Assembly: GCF_000820185.1 (NCBI RefSeq)
Contig: NZ_CDCA01000010.1
Span: 239,528 to 303,527, forward strand
DNA from: Aeromonas tecta
GTDB lineage: Bacteria > Pseudomonadota > Gammaproteobacteria > Enterobacterales > Aeromonadaceae
Length of the DNA: 64,000 nt
Direction of reading: 5' to 3'
This document shows, piece by piece, positions 19,244 to 27,187 of the stretch; the first letter of the stretch is position 1, and each line of letters starts with the position of its first letter. A program made the translations under genes and the position numbers. The notes under the pieces are model-generated. The model was not told the DNA's origin. It worked only from the letters and a program-made list of their open reading frames with translations, and made no database searches.

Positions 19244-20119
19244 ATGAAAAAGCTCAATACCCTGCTCGCCGCCGCCATCATGTCCGTGCTGGGCACCGCC
19301 CAGGCCGCCGATCAGACCCTGGCCATGGTGGTCTCCACCCTCAACAACCCCTTCTTCGTCACCATGAAGGAAGGGGCCGAAGCCAAGGCCAAGGAGCTTG
19401 GCTACGAGCTGGTGGTGCTGGACTCTCAAAATGACCCGGCCAAGGAGCTTTCCAACGTGGAAGATCTCACCGTACGCAAGGTCAATGCCATCCTGATCAA
19501 CCCCACCGACTCCGAGGCCGTTGGCAACGCCATCCGCCTGGCCAACAAGGCCAACATACCGGTACTGACCCTGGATCGCGGCGCGGCTCAGGGTGAGGTC
19601 AAGGCCCATATCGCCTCCGATAACGTGGCGGGCGGCAAGCTGGCCGGTGACTTCATCACCGAAAAATTGGGCACCGGCGCCAAGGTGATCCAGCTCGAAG
19701 GGATTGCCGGCACCTCCGCCGCTCGCGATCGCGGCGAAGGTTTCGCCCTGGCCGTGACCGCCAACAAGCTGCAGGTGCTGGCCTCCCAGCCCGCCGACTT
19801 TGACCGTACCAAGGGTCTGAACGTCATGGAGAACCTGCTGGCCGCCCATCCGACCGTGCAGGCGGTGTTCGCCCAGAACGACGAGATGGCGCTGGGTGCC
19901 ATCCGCGCCGTACAAGCCGCCGGTAAGGACGTGATGATCGTCGGCTTCGACGGTACCGACGATGGCAAAGCCGCCGTAGCCAAGGGTAAACTGGCCGCCA
20001 CCGTGGCCCAGCAGCCTGCTTTGATCGGTGCCATCGGTGTGGAAACCGCCGACAAGGTGCTCAAAGGCCAGCCGGTGGAGCAATCCATCCCGGTGCCGCT
20101 GCAAATCGTCAGCAAGTAA
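19244..20119 (+). CDS. rbsB: Periplasmic D-ribose-binding protein RbsB
   Basis: Periplasmic receptor for ribose that feeds RbsAC and, in enterobacteria, chemotaxis through Trg. The 291-residue precursor has a signal peptide (about 1-22, [17 protein letters not shown]) and the type I periplasmic-binding fold: [76 protein letters not shown] and [17 protein letters not shown] ahead of the ATG is the ribosome binding site. Two strong hairpins lie between rbsB and rbsK and probably protect or partly terminate the upstream message, giving more RbsB than RbsK. Confidence 0.96.
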   Translation: MKKLNTLLAAAIMSVLGTAQAADQTLAMVVSTLNNPFFVTMKEGAEAKAKELGYELVVLDSQNDPAKELSNVEDLTVRKVNAILINPTDSEAVGNAIRLANKANIPVLTLDRGAAQGEVKAHIASDNVAGGKLAGDFITEKLGTGAKVIQLEGIAGTSAARDRGEGFALAVTANKLQVLASQPADFDRTKGLNVMENLLAAHPTVQAVFAQNDEMALGAIRAVQAAGKDVMIVGFDGTDDGKAAVAKGKLAATVAQQPALIGAIGVETADKVLKGQPVEQSIPVPLQIVSK

Positions 20120-20126
20120 TCGGATC

Positions 20127-20146
20127 GGGGGAGGCTTGCCTCCCCC
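20127..20146 (+). terminator. Strong GC hairpin after rbsB (attenuator or mRNA 3' protector)
   Basis: GGGGGAGGC and GCCTCCCCC form a 9-bp stem (2-nt gap, so in practice a 4-nt loop with an 8-bp stem), 7 bp after the rbsB stop. TTCCCTCTTTTC follows, an interrupted T-run. It fits a partial terminator or a 3' stabiliser. Confidence 0.6.
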
Positions 20147-20164
20147 TTCCCTCTTTTCGTGCCC

Positions 20165-20198
20165 CTTGGCTTGGGCTCAGCGCAGTGCCCAAGCCAAG
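20165..20198 (+). repeat. Second intercistronic hairpin before rbsK
   Basis: CTTGGCTTGGGC (20165-20176) and GCCCAAGCCAAG (20187-20198) are a perfect 12-bp stem with a 10-nt loop. It ends 7 bp before the rbsK Shine-Dalgarno AGGAG, so it may affect rbsK translation or transcript processing. Confidence 0.65.
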
Positions 20199-20218
20199 AT
20201 GCATCAGGAGTAATGACT

Positions 20219-21151
20219 ATGAACCGTCTCGTTGTGCTGGGCAGTGTCAATGCAGACCATGTGCTGCGCGTCCCCCATTTCCCTCGTCCGGGTGAAACCC
20301 TGACCGGTCACAGCTATCGTGTCGTCCCCGGTGGCAAGGGTGCCAATCAGGCGGTCGCCGCCGCACGTCTGGGCGCCGCCGTCTCCTTTATCGCCCGGGT
20401 CGGGGATGATGCCATCGGCCATCAGATGCGCGCAGGCTTCGCCCAAGACGGCATCGATGTGAGCGCGGTGGAGCAGGATGAGGCGCTTCCCACCGGCATC
20501 GCCATCATCTATGTGAGCGATGAGGGGGAGAACAGCATCGGTATCTCTGCCGAGGCCAACGGTGCCCTGAGCCCTGATATGGTCAAGCGCCATGAAGCCA
20601 TGATTGCCAATGCCCACACCCTGCTGCTGCAGCTGGAAGTGCCGCTGGAGAGCGTGTTTGAAGCCGCCAGGCTGGCCCGCGCCCAGGGCACCCGGGTGGT
20701 GCTGAACCCGGCGCCGGCCCGGCCGTTGTCAGCCGAGCTGCTGGCGCTAGTGGATCTCATCACCCCCAACCAGACCGAGGCCGAGCTGCTGACCGGCGTG
20801 AAGGTCAGCGATGAGGCGAGTGCCCGCGAAGCGGCCGTCCGTTTCCATCAGATGGGCATTGGGGAGGTGATGATCACCCTGGGCTCACAGGGCGTCTATT
20901 GCAGCAACCGCGACCGGCAGATACTTATACCTGGATTCAAAGTGGCAGCAGTGGATACCACTGCCGCGGGTGACACTTTCAACGGTGCCATGCTGGCAGC
21001 CGAGCTGGCGGGAGCAGATTTTAACGCCGCAGTGCGCTTTGCTCACGGCGCGGCGGCGCTGTCGGTTACCCGGCTCGGCGCCCAGAGCTCCATCCCAGCC
21101 AAGACCGAGGTGGATGCCTTCCTGCACGCCCAGCCCGCGCAGGGACTCTGA
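20219..21151 (+). CDS. rbsK: Ribokinase RbsK
   Basis: PfkB-family kinase that phosphorylates D-ribose to ribose 5-phosphate, the entry to the pentose phosphate pathway. From ATG 20219 it has 310 residues with N-terminal MNRLVVLGSVNADH, the substrate-binding GGKGANQAVAAARLG, NPAPARPL, TPNQTEAELLTG and the catalytic anion-hole/base motif DTTAAGDTFNGAM. An ATG six bases earlier is only 2 nt from AGGAG and is rejected in favour of the one with 8-nt spacing. The stop overlaps rbsR by one base (TGATG). Confidence 0.95.
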   Translation: MNRLVVLGSVNADHVLRVPHFPRPGETLTGHSYRVVPGGKGANQAVAAARLGAAVSFIARVGDDAIGHQMRAGFAQDGIDVSAVEQDEALPTGIAIIYVSDEGENSIGISAEANGALSPDMVKRHEAMIANAHTLLLQLEVPLESVFEAARLARAQGTRVVLNPAPARPLSAELLALVDLITPNQTEAELLTGVKVSDEASAREAAVRFHQMGIGEVMITLGSQGVYCSNRDRQILIPGFKVAAVDTTAAGDTFNGAMLAAELAGADFNAAVRFAHGAAALSVTRLGAQSSIPAKTEVDAFLHAQPAQGL

Positions 21152-22164
21152 TGGCCAATATCAAGGAGGTGGCGGCGCTGGCGGGGGTCTCGACCACCAC
21201 GGTCTCCCACGTCATCAACGAGACCCGCTTCGTGGCCGAGGAGACTCGCGAGCGGGTGTTCGCCGCCATGCAGAGCCTCAACTACGCCCCCAGCCTGGTG
21301 GCTCGCAGCCTCAAGGTGAAGGAGACCAACAGCATCGGCATGCTGGTCACCACCTCCAGCAACCCCTTCTTCGCCGAAGTGGTGCGCGGGGTGGAGCGCT
21401 ACTGCTTCGAGCAGGGCTACAACCTGATGCTGGGCAACACCGAAGGACAGGCCGAGACGGCGCTCTCCTATCTCAAGATGATGCTCAGGAAGCGGGTAGA
21501 TGGGCTGCTCATCATGTGCAGCGAGGGCCAGCAGGAGGTGTTCAATCAGCTCGACTGGCTCAAAGATCTGCCGGTCGTGGTGATGGATTGGGGCATGGAG
21601 AGCAAGGAGGTGGATCTCATCGCCGATAACTCCCATCGTGGCGGCTATCTAGCCACCCGTCATCTGCTGGCGCTCGGTCACCGCGACATCGGCTGCATCA
21701 CGGGCCCGCGCAGCCGCGCCCCCGCCGATCAACGGCTGGCCGGCTTTGCCCAGGCGCTGCAGGAGGCGGGTCTTGCAATCAACCCGGCCTGGATCCAGGA
21801 GGGGGATTTCGACTGCGCCAGCGGCCACGACGCCATGCTCCGCCTGCTGGCCCAGCCCAAACGGCCGAGCGCCCTGTTCGTGTGCAACGACATGATGGCC
21901 ATGGGGGTCATCAGCGCCGCCCACCAGGCGGGGCTTCAGATCCCGCAGGATCTCTCCCTGGTCGGCTACGACAACGTGGCGCTGGCCCAATATATGTCGC
22001 CGCCGCTCACCACCATCAACCAGCCAAAAGAGGAGCTGGGACGGCTCGCCGTCACCCGGCTGCTGGCGCGGATCAATGGGGAGCGGATCGACAACAGGTT
22101 GATCACCGTCGACCCAGATCTGGTGATCAGGGACTCCTGCGCCCCCTTCCCTCACCCCATCTGA
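21151..22164 (+). CDS. rbsR: Ribose operon repressor RbsR (LacI family)
   Basis: LacI-family repressor that releases its operator when ribose is present. The 337-residue protein opens with the helix-turn-helix NIKEVAALAGVSTTTVSHVIN (about 3-23) and hinge LNYAPSLVARSLK. The periplasmic-binding-like core contains MLVTTSSNPFFAEVVRGVERYC, VMDWGMES, DNSHRGGYLATRHLLALGHR and VGYDNVALAQYMSPPLTTI. It is the last gene of the operon and translationally coupled to rbsK. The likely targets are the CG-centred palindromes upstream of rbsD, so it would regulate its own synthesis. Confidence 0.95.
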   Translation: MANIKEVAALAGVSTTTVSHVINETRFVAEETRERVFAAMQSLNYAPSLVARSLKVKETNSIGMLVTTSSNPFFAEVVRGVERYCFEQGYNLMLGNTEGQAETALSYLKMMLRKRVDGLLIMCSEGQQEVFNQLDWLKDLPVVVMDWGMESKEVDLIADNSHRGGYLATRHLLALGHRDIGCITGPRSRAPADQRLAGFAQALQEAGLAINPAWIQEGDFDCASGHDAMLRLLAQPKRPSALFVCNDMMAMGVISAAHQAGLQIPQDLSLVGYDNVALAQYMSPPLTTINQPKEELGRLAVTRLLARINGERIDNRLITVDPDLVIRDSCAPFPHPI

Positions 22165-22210
22165 GCCGAGGCATGCCTGACCAGCAACTGCCCCACGGCA
22201 AGAAACACAA

Positions 22211-22244
22211 ATAATAAAGGCGACCCTGTGGTCGCCTTTATTAT
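22211..22244. terminator. Bidirectional terminator between rbsR and the GGDEF gene
   Basis: ATAATAAAGGCGACC and GGTCGCCTTTATTAT form a perfect 15-bp inverted repeat around CTGT. A- and T-rich ends on both sides suit the convergent genes rbsR and the DcpA-like gene. Confidence 0.9.
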
Positions 22245-22254
22245 CTTTGCGTAT

Positions 22255-23916
22255 TCAATAGGGCTCGCGCTGCGCCCTGCTCTCATCCGCCTCGGCCATG
22301 CCCTCAAGCCGGCTCAGATGCCGCAATCCTAACTGCTGCGCCAGGGGCTGCAACCAGGCATAGTGATCGGACGTTTCCGGCAACCAGTAACGAATGGGCC
22401 AACCGGCACGCAGCAATGCGGGGACCCGGCTGCCCAGCTCATGCAGTGCCAACAGGCAACCGCGCTGGCGAACCTTCTCCAGCAGGAGAGCGTCCCCGGT
22501 CAACGTCGGCAACGCCAGGATCAGCACTCCCGGCTGCAAGACAGGCAAATAAGCGAGCACATGGGCCAGCTGGGTCTGCTGATGCAGCACCAGCAGCAAA
22601 GGGTACGTGCTCGTGCTATCCGCCAACAGCCGGGCGACCACCGGGCCCAGCACCCCGCGCTCCTGCATCCAGTCAACGCCGCAGTCCTGTTGGCCAACCC
22701 GCCAGCGCAGGCTGATGGCCAGCACCCTCTGCCCCTGCTCGTCTGTCAGCGCCTCCGACACCGTCTCCAGCGGGGATGGCGCCGCCCCCGTCAGCCACTC
22801 TCGCAACTGGTGCAACTGCCGCTGATCCATGTTCAGGGCCGCCTTCATCGCCAGCTGGAACCAGACCAGCGAGGTATCGCTGCGCTTGGCCTGATTGAGC
22901 GCCAGGATGGCCTGCTCCAGCAGCACGTTGGCATCCTCCGTTCCCTCTGCCTGCGCCACCCCGAAGCGGCAGGCCAGATCGAAGCTGCTCTCCCGGGTCA
23001 CGAATTCAAACTGGAGCAAGGCCATCATCGCCACCACCTGCGGCTCAACCACCTGCGGCGAGCCTGCCAGCACCACCGCAAATTCATCTCCCCCCAGCCG
23101 GTAGGCCCGGCCGGGATGGGCTTGCCGCAGTTTGGCGGCGACCGTCTGCAGCAATCGATCACCGACCTGGTAGCCGAGCAGATCATTGACTTGCTTGAAG
23201 CGTTTGAGATCCAGCACCACCAGTGCCTGGGCATGGCCCTCCCGCAGAGACTGCTTCAACTGCGCTTGCAAGGCACGCCTGTTACCCAGCCGGGTCATGG
23301 GATCGAGCAGGGAGAGACGGCGATTTTGCAGATTGACACGAATGAGGGCAAACACCAGGACACCGCCCGTTACGAGCAACACCAGCTGCCAGATCTGCAG
23401 CCAGAACAGGCTTTGGCGGATCTGGTTGACCGAGTCCTCCCGCTCCTGGCCGGAGAGGATCTGGTCCCCTATCCGCTCCACCTGGCGGGTCAGTTCGCTG
23501 ATCCGGGCCTGCGTGCCATCCAGCGCGGCCCCCTCTTGCAGTGCACCGGCCTGCATCTGGGGCTCGAGCGACTTTATCTGTTCAAACAGCGAGGCCAGCA
23601 CCTTGCCCAGCCCATGACGGCCACGGGCATCGGCGGTCTCGCTGCTGATGAGGAAGATATCCAGCCGGTTCCACAACAGATCGTAATCGAGGCTCAGGGT
23701 CTCCATGTCCAGCTGACCCGCCCGGTAGAGGCGCAAGTCATAGAGGAAACGCTGGGACTCCAGCATGGTCTGGCTGATATTCCAGTGAATGTTGCGATAA
23801 AAGCTATCCACGAGCTGCTCGTGGCGATGCTGCAGATAGAGCCCCCACACCGATGAAAACAGAAACAGCAGCGAGATGGCAGCCAGCAGCAGGTTGTGGC
23901 GATGGCGACGGGTCAA
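22255..23916 (-). CDS. Membrane GGDEF protein with degenerate EAL domain (DcpA-like)
   Basis: Predicted cyclic-di-GMP enzyme, 553 residues from a TTG start. Layout: helix (about 9-27), periplasmic helical region (about 30-190), second helix (about 192-212), GGDEF domain (about 225-385) with intact RLGGDEFAVVL, and a C-terminal EAL-like domain (about 400-540). In the last, the usual LDDFG region reads ALHELGSRVPALL and no EAL motif is visible, so phosphodiesterase activity is unlikely. The TTG at 23916 overlaps the stop of the upstream gene (TTGA) and has GAGGT 6 nt ahead; a GTG at 23946 would add ten residues with no clear binding site. Coupling to a SUOX-fold secreted protein matches the PruR-DcpA arrangement known from Agrobacterium. 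Regulatory direction is inferred. Confidence 0.8.
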   Translation of the reverse strand: MTRRHRHNLLLAAISLLFLFSSVWGLYLQHRHEQLVDSFYRNIHWNISQTMLESQRFLYDLRLYRAGQLDMETLSLDYDLLWNRLDIFLISSETADARGRHGLGKVLASLFEQIKSLEPQMQAGALQEGAALDGTQARISELTRQVERIGDQILSGQEREDSVNQIRQSLFWLQIWQLVLLVTGGVLVFALIRVNLQNRRLSLLDPMTRLGNRRALQAQLKQSLREGHAQALVVLDLKRFKQVNDLLGYQVGDRLLQTVAAKLRQAHPGRAYRLGGDEFAVVLAGSPQVVEPQVVAMMALLQFEFVTRESSFDLACRFGVAQAEGTEDANVLLEQAILALNQAKRSDTSLVWFQLAMKAALNMDQRQLHQLREWLTGAAPSPLETVSEALTDEQGQRVLAISLRWRVGQQDCGVDWMQERGVLGPVVARLLADSTSTYPLLLVLHQQTQLAHVLAYLPVLQPGVLILALPTLTGDALLLEKVRQRGCLLALHELGSRVPALLRAGWPIRYWLPETSDHYAWLQPLAQQLGLRHLSRLEGMAEADESRAQREPY

Positions 23917-24389
23917 GGGATGACCTCGATGCGCGTCACCTGCCACACCATGCTGTTGTGGATGGCGGGCACATTCAGTTCGGGATGATCGGAGAGCGAC
24001 ACCAGCAACCAGAGCGGCCCCTTGTTGCGGCGAGTCAACGGCTGATCGTCCTGATAGTGCACCAGCGTCAACGGTGCCTGGGCAAACAGGGAGAGATCCA
24101 CCCGCTGCTGATAGCCATTGAGGGCGAACACCTCGATCTCGCTGGCACTGGTCACGCCCTGCGCCGCCAGAAGGCCCGCCAGCGTCGGCCCGCGATAACG
24201 GTGCATGCCCTGGGTCCAGGGGGTTTGCGTCTTGAACTCAGCCTGTGGCAAGGCTGCTAGAGCCGCTTCGTCGAGATGGATCTCTCGCTTGTCTGGCAAG
24301 ATCAGATGCAACAGGGCAGCAGATGCCTGCACCTGAGACGTGATCAACGTCAGTAGAATAAATGTGATCCAATGCTTCAAGATGATCAT
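23913..24389 (-). CDS. Secreted SUOX-fold protein, PruR-like pterin sensor candidate
   Basis: The 158-residue product has a signal peptide (about 1-23, ITFILLTLITSQVQASA) and a mature part with the oxidoreductase molybdopterin-binding (SUOX) fold. Family marks are FKTQTPWTQGMHRYRGPTLAGLLAAQGV, VFALNGYQQRV and RNKGPLWLLVSL. There is no cysteine in the whole protein, so the molybdenum-ligating cysteine of true SUOX enzymes is absent. That fits the PruR class, which binds reduced pterins in the periplasm and controls a partner GGDEF/EAL protein. Its stop overlaps the start of just such a protein. Pterin binding is an inference from family and context. Confidence 0.75.
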   Translation of the reverse strand: MIILKHWITFILLTLITSQVQASAALLHLILPDKREIHLDEAALAALPQAEFKTQTPWTQGMHRYRGPTLAGLLAAQGVTSASEIEVFALNGYQQRVDLSLFAQAPLTLVHYQDDQPLTRRNKGPLWLLVSLSDHPELNVPAIHNSMVWQVTRIEVIP

Positions 24390-24474
24390 GATGAGCTACG
24401 CCAACTGCACCCTATTTTTATCGGTCAGTGTGGCGACTTCATGGAGCCATTGCAACTGCGCTGTTACACAATAG

Positions 24475-25248
24475 TTATGGGCCGCGCATCTCCATCCAGT
24501 TGTGCCCAGGGGGGGATTTGGGTTGATGCACACCTAGCTCCTTCAGCAGCTCATCCACGAAGGTGGGCACCAGCACAGACGCCGGGCCGTAGCGCTTCTC
24601 ATCAAACTGACTACCCACCTCACTGGGCTCCAGATTGAGCTCTACGGTATGAGCGCCATTGAGGCCGGCCTCATGGACAAAACCGGCCGCCGGATAGACG
24701 GCTCCCGAGGTGCCGATGGAGATGAACAGATCGCATTGGGCCAAAGCGCCATAGATCCTGTCCAGCCCGAGCGGCATCTCGCCAAACCAGACCACGTGGG
24801 GGCGCAGCGGCTGCGGCAGCTGGCAGCAGGAGCAGAGCTCTTCCTGATGCAACTCCCCACGCCATTCGATCACCTGACCCGACGCCGGGCAGCGCGCCTT
24901 GAGCAACTCCCCGTGCATGTGGATCAGGTTCTTGCTGCCCGCCTCGCTGTGCAGGTTGTCGATATTCTGGGTGACCAGGGTCACCCGACCCGGCAGCAAA
25001 CGCTCCAGTCTGGCCAGGGCATAGTGCGCAGGATTGGGGTGGATCTGGGGTTGCTGCAATTGATGGCGACGGGCGTTGTAGAAACGCTGCACCAGCTCGG
25101 GATCTCGCGCATAGCCTTCCGGCGTGGCGACGTCCTCAACCCTGTGCTCTTCCCACAGACCATCACTGGCACGAAAGGTCTTGATGCCGGACTCGGCTGA
25201 GATGCCGGCACCGGTGAGGATCACGATATGTTTGGCTGACTGCACCAT
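24475..25248 (-). CDS. cobB: NAD-dependent protein deacylase CobB (sirtuin)
   Basis: Removes acetyl and succinyl groups from lysines using NAD+, for example on acetyl-CoA synthetase. The 257-residue protein has the sirtuin motifs [14 protein letters not shown] (about 11-24), TQNIDNLH (about 96), catalytic His in [10 protein letters not shown] (about 115), and zinc-site cysteines in ARC and CSCC. Tyr and Arg of FYNARRHQL match the pair that recognises acidic acyl groups in E. coli CobB, so desuccinylation is expected. ATG 25248 ([15 protein letters not shown]) has AGGA upstream and is preferred to longer in-frame starts. A GNAT gene lies 71 bp upstream. Confidence 0.94.
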   Translation of the reverse strand: MVQSAKHIVILTGAGISAESGIKTFRASDGLWEEHRVEDVATPEGYARDPELVQRFYNARRHQLQQPQIHPNPAHYALARLERLLPGRVTLVTQNIDNLHSEAGSKNLIHMHGELLKARCPASGQVIEWRGELHQEELCSCCQLPQPLRPHVVWFGEMPLGLDRIYGALAQCDLFISIGTSGAVYPAAGFVHEAGLNGAHTVELNLEPSEVGSQFDEKRYGPASVLVPTFVDELLKELGVHQPKSPPGHNWMEMRGP

Positions 25249-25319
25249 GGTGGATTTCCTCCGACGAATTACCACTGACCTTACCACAGGGCGCCATCCC
25301 GGCACATTCGCCCTTGGTC

Positions 25320-25934
25320 TTATGAAACCTCCGGCGTCAGGTTGTCGAGTACGCTCAGGTCCAGCCTGACAAACACCATCTCCCGCCCCGTCACCAGGGT
25401 CAGCGGTAATCCCAACCCCTTGAGCAGGGCCAGCATGGGGCGATTCTGACTCAGCACCTCGGCCGTCCACTCCCGAGTTCCCTCCCCGTGGGCCAGCAGC
25501 GCCAGCGCCAGCAAGAGTCGCCGGCCGGCTCCGCGATGCTGGAAGTTATCCGCCACTATGCAGGAGAATTCGGCCCGCTCCGGGTGCAACCGCCGCCTGA
25601 TGGACTGGGCCATGGCCAGGGGAACACCGTTGCCATCGGTCAGCAGCAAACCAATCTGGGCCGCCCTGGGATAGTCGAGGAAGAAGGCAACCTGCTCGGC
25701 GGTAGGCGACTGCTTGGGGCGCATGAAACGCAGGTAGACACTCTGTTCACTGAGGGCGCCGTACGCGGCTACCAGTGGTTCGGGATCGCTCCCCGCCAGC
25801 TCTCTTAGCCAGCATTCTTGGCCCCCCACCACCATCATGATGGGCAAGGCGGCCCGGGTCATGGGATGGAGCCAGCCCGCCAGCCCCGTCCGCAGACGCG
25901 GCTCGTCGGCTGGCCAGCACAGGTAGCGGGTCAC
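25320..25934 (-). CDS. GNAT acetyltransferase resembling the Pat/YfiQ catalytic domain
   Basis: The 204-residue protein carries a GNAT fold in its last 150 residues: [36 protein letters not shown] (acetyl-CoA loop Q-x2-G-x-G) and [18 protein letters not shown]. The pattern is that of the C-terminal domain of the protein lysine acetyltransferase Pat/YfiQ, without its large acyl-CoA-synthetase-like part. Start is GTG 25934, overlapping the stop of the response-regulator gene (GTGA), so it belongs to that operon. Its position next to cobB suggests an acetylation/deacetylation pair, but its substrate is unknown. Confidence 0.82.
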   Translation of the reverse strand: MTRYLCWPADEPRLRTGLAGWLHPMTRAALPIMMVVGGQECWLRELAGSDPEPLVAAYGALSEQSVYLRFMRPKQSPTAEQVAFFLDYPRAAQIGLLLTDGNGVPLAMAQSIRRRLHPERAEFSCIVADNFQHRGAGRRLLLALALLAHGEGTREWTAEVLSQNRPMLALLKGLGLPLTLVTGREMVFVRLDLSVLDNLTPEVS

Positions 25935-27187
25935 CAGTGCCCCGCGATGCCGCGATCCTGCCAGAGGCTGGCATCGAGCAGTTTGAAGGGATCGTCGAGA
26001 TAGAGGGCAATGCCCTGCTCTCTGGCGCGCCCGATGAAACGAGCAAGCAGGGAGTCCACCGCCATCGCCTCCAGCTCCGGCAGCAGATGTTGTCCCAGCA
26101 GCAGGTGCTGGAGCGGGAGTCGTTCCAGCTCATCGAACGGCAGGTGCTGGGCATTGTCGAGCAGCAACGCCAGGCGAGCGCCGGCCAGGCTCGCCTGCAA
26201 CACCAGGGCGAAGCGATCCGCCTGGCTCAGCAGTCGATCCCGCCGGTGGATAACCAGGGTCAGCTCGCTTGCCTGTCGCCCGTGCTGATCCAGCCAGGTC
26301 TTGAGTTGTTCCCAATGAGGAGGGAGCCCACTTAGCGCCAGCCAGATAGGCAAACCGGAGGAAGCCACGTCCGCCAGCAGGCCGAGTTGACCGCGCACCT
26401 CCCCCTGCCAGCTGCGAATGGTGCGTTTCAAGCCACTCAGTCTGCGCTGACGCTGGGGGCCCAGATAGAGGACCTTGAGCAGTCGCAACAGATCGTCACT
26501 CTGCAGTGGCTTGGCCAGCGCTGCCAGCACATTGAAACCGGCATCGTGCAGCAGGCGGCGGGCCCCGTCGATCAGGGTCTGATCGTGGGCGGAGAGTAAG
26601 ATGATGGGCAAACCACTGTGCTGATATTGGGGATGGCTCATCAGCAGGCTGATGGCATCCTGCTCCGCCAGGCTGAGATCGCAGATAAGCAACCCCACTT
26701 TGCCCTGCTCCAGGGCCTGCAAACAGGCCTCACCGTCCTGCACCCACAGGCAAGGCAGCCCCAGTTGCTGGATCTCTTGCTGGATGCTGGCGCCTTGAAA
26801 GGGGTGATCTTCGAGCAACAACACCTGCAGCTCCGCCAGCCAGTCGCGCCACTGTTGTACCCGCTCCTCCAGCGCCGCTCGCCAGTTGTCCGACAAGAGG
26901 TAGATCCCCCGCCCCGGCGTCATCAGCTGCGGCAGATAGGCCGCTCCCGTATGAGAGGCAGGATCGAACAGCGCGATGGCGCCGGCGGCGAACAATCCCT
27001 CCCACTGCCAGCCGGGATCGGGCTGGGTGCGATGCAAATTGGCGTAGTCCGGCACGCCTGCACTCTTGAGGGCCTGATGGGACGCGGCATCCAGGGCATA
27101 GATGCTGACGGGATGAAACCCGGGCTCCAGACACACGTCCGATCCCAGCAGCGCCAATAACTCTTCATCTGTGATGATCATTCTCAT
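25931..27187 (-). CDS. Response regulator with degenerate EAL output domain
   Basis: The 418-residue protein has an unassigned N-terminal part (1-120). A receiver domain (about 121-235) has acidic pocket E126/D127, phosphoacceptor D170 in LLICDLSL, a serine in LLSA and K226. A C-terminal region (about 255-418) follows the outline of an EAL domain: LTLVIHRRDRLL at the usual EitE strand, ALLLDNAQHLPFDELERLPL at the LDDFG strand, and a final QGIALYLDDPFK. Catalytic acids are replaced, so it probably does not hydrolyse c-di-GMP. It overlaps the hybrid kinase stop (ATGA) and the GNAT start, forming one coupled unit. Confidence 0.8.
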   Translation of the reverse strand: MRMIITDEELLALLGSDVCLEPGFHPVSIYALDAASHQALKSAGVPDYANLHRTQPDPGWQWEGLFAAGAIALFDPASHTGAAYLPQLMTPGRGIYLLSDNWRAALEERVQQWRDWLAELQVLLLEDHPFQGASIQQEIQQLGLPCLWVQDGEACLQALEQGKVGLLICDLSLAEQDAISLLMSHPQYQHSGLPIILLSAHDQTLIDGARRLLHDAGFNVLAALAKPLQSDDLLRLLKVLYLGPQRQRRLSGLKRTIRSWQGEVRGQLGLLADVASSGLPIWLALSGLPPHWEQLKTWLDQHGRQASELTLVIHRRDRLLSQADRFALVLQASLAGARLALLLDNAQHLPFDELERLPLQHLLLGQHLLPELEAMAVDSLLARFIGRAREQGIALYLDDPFKLLDASLWQDRGIAGHW

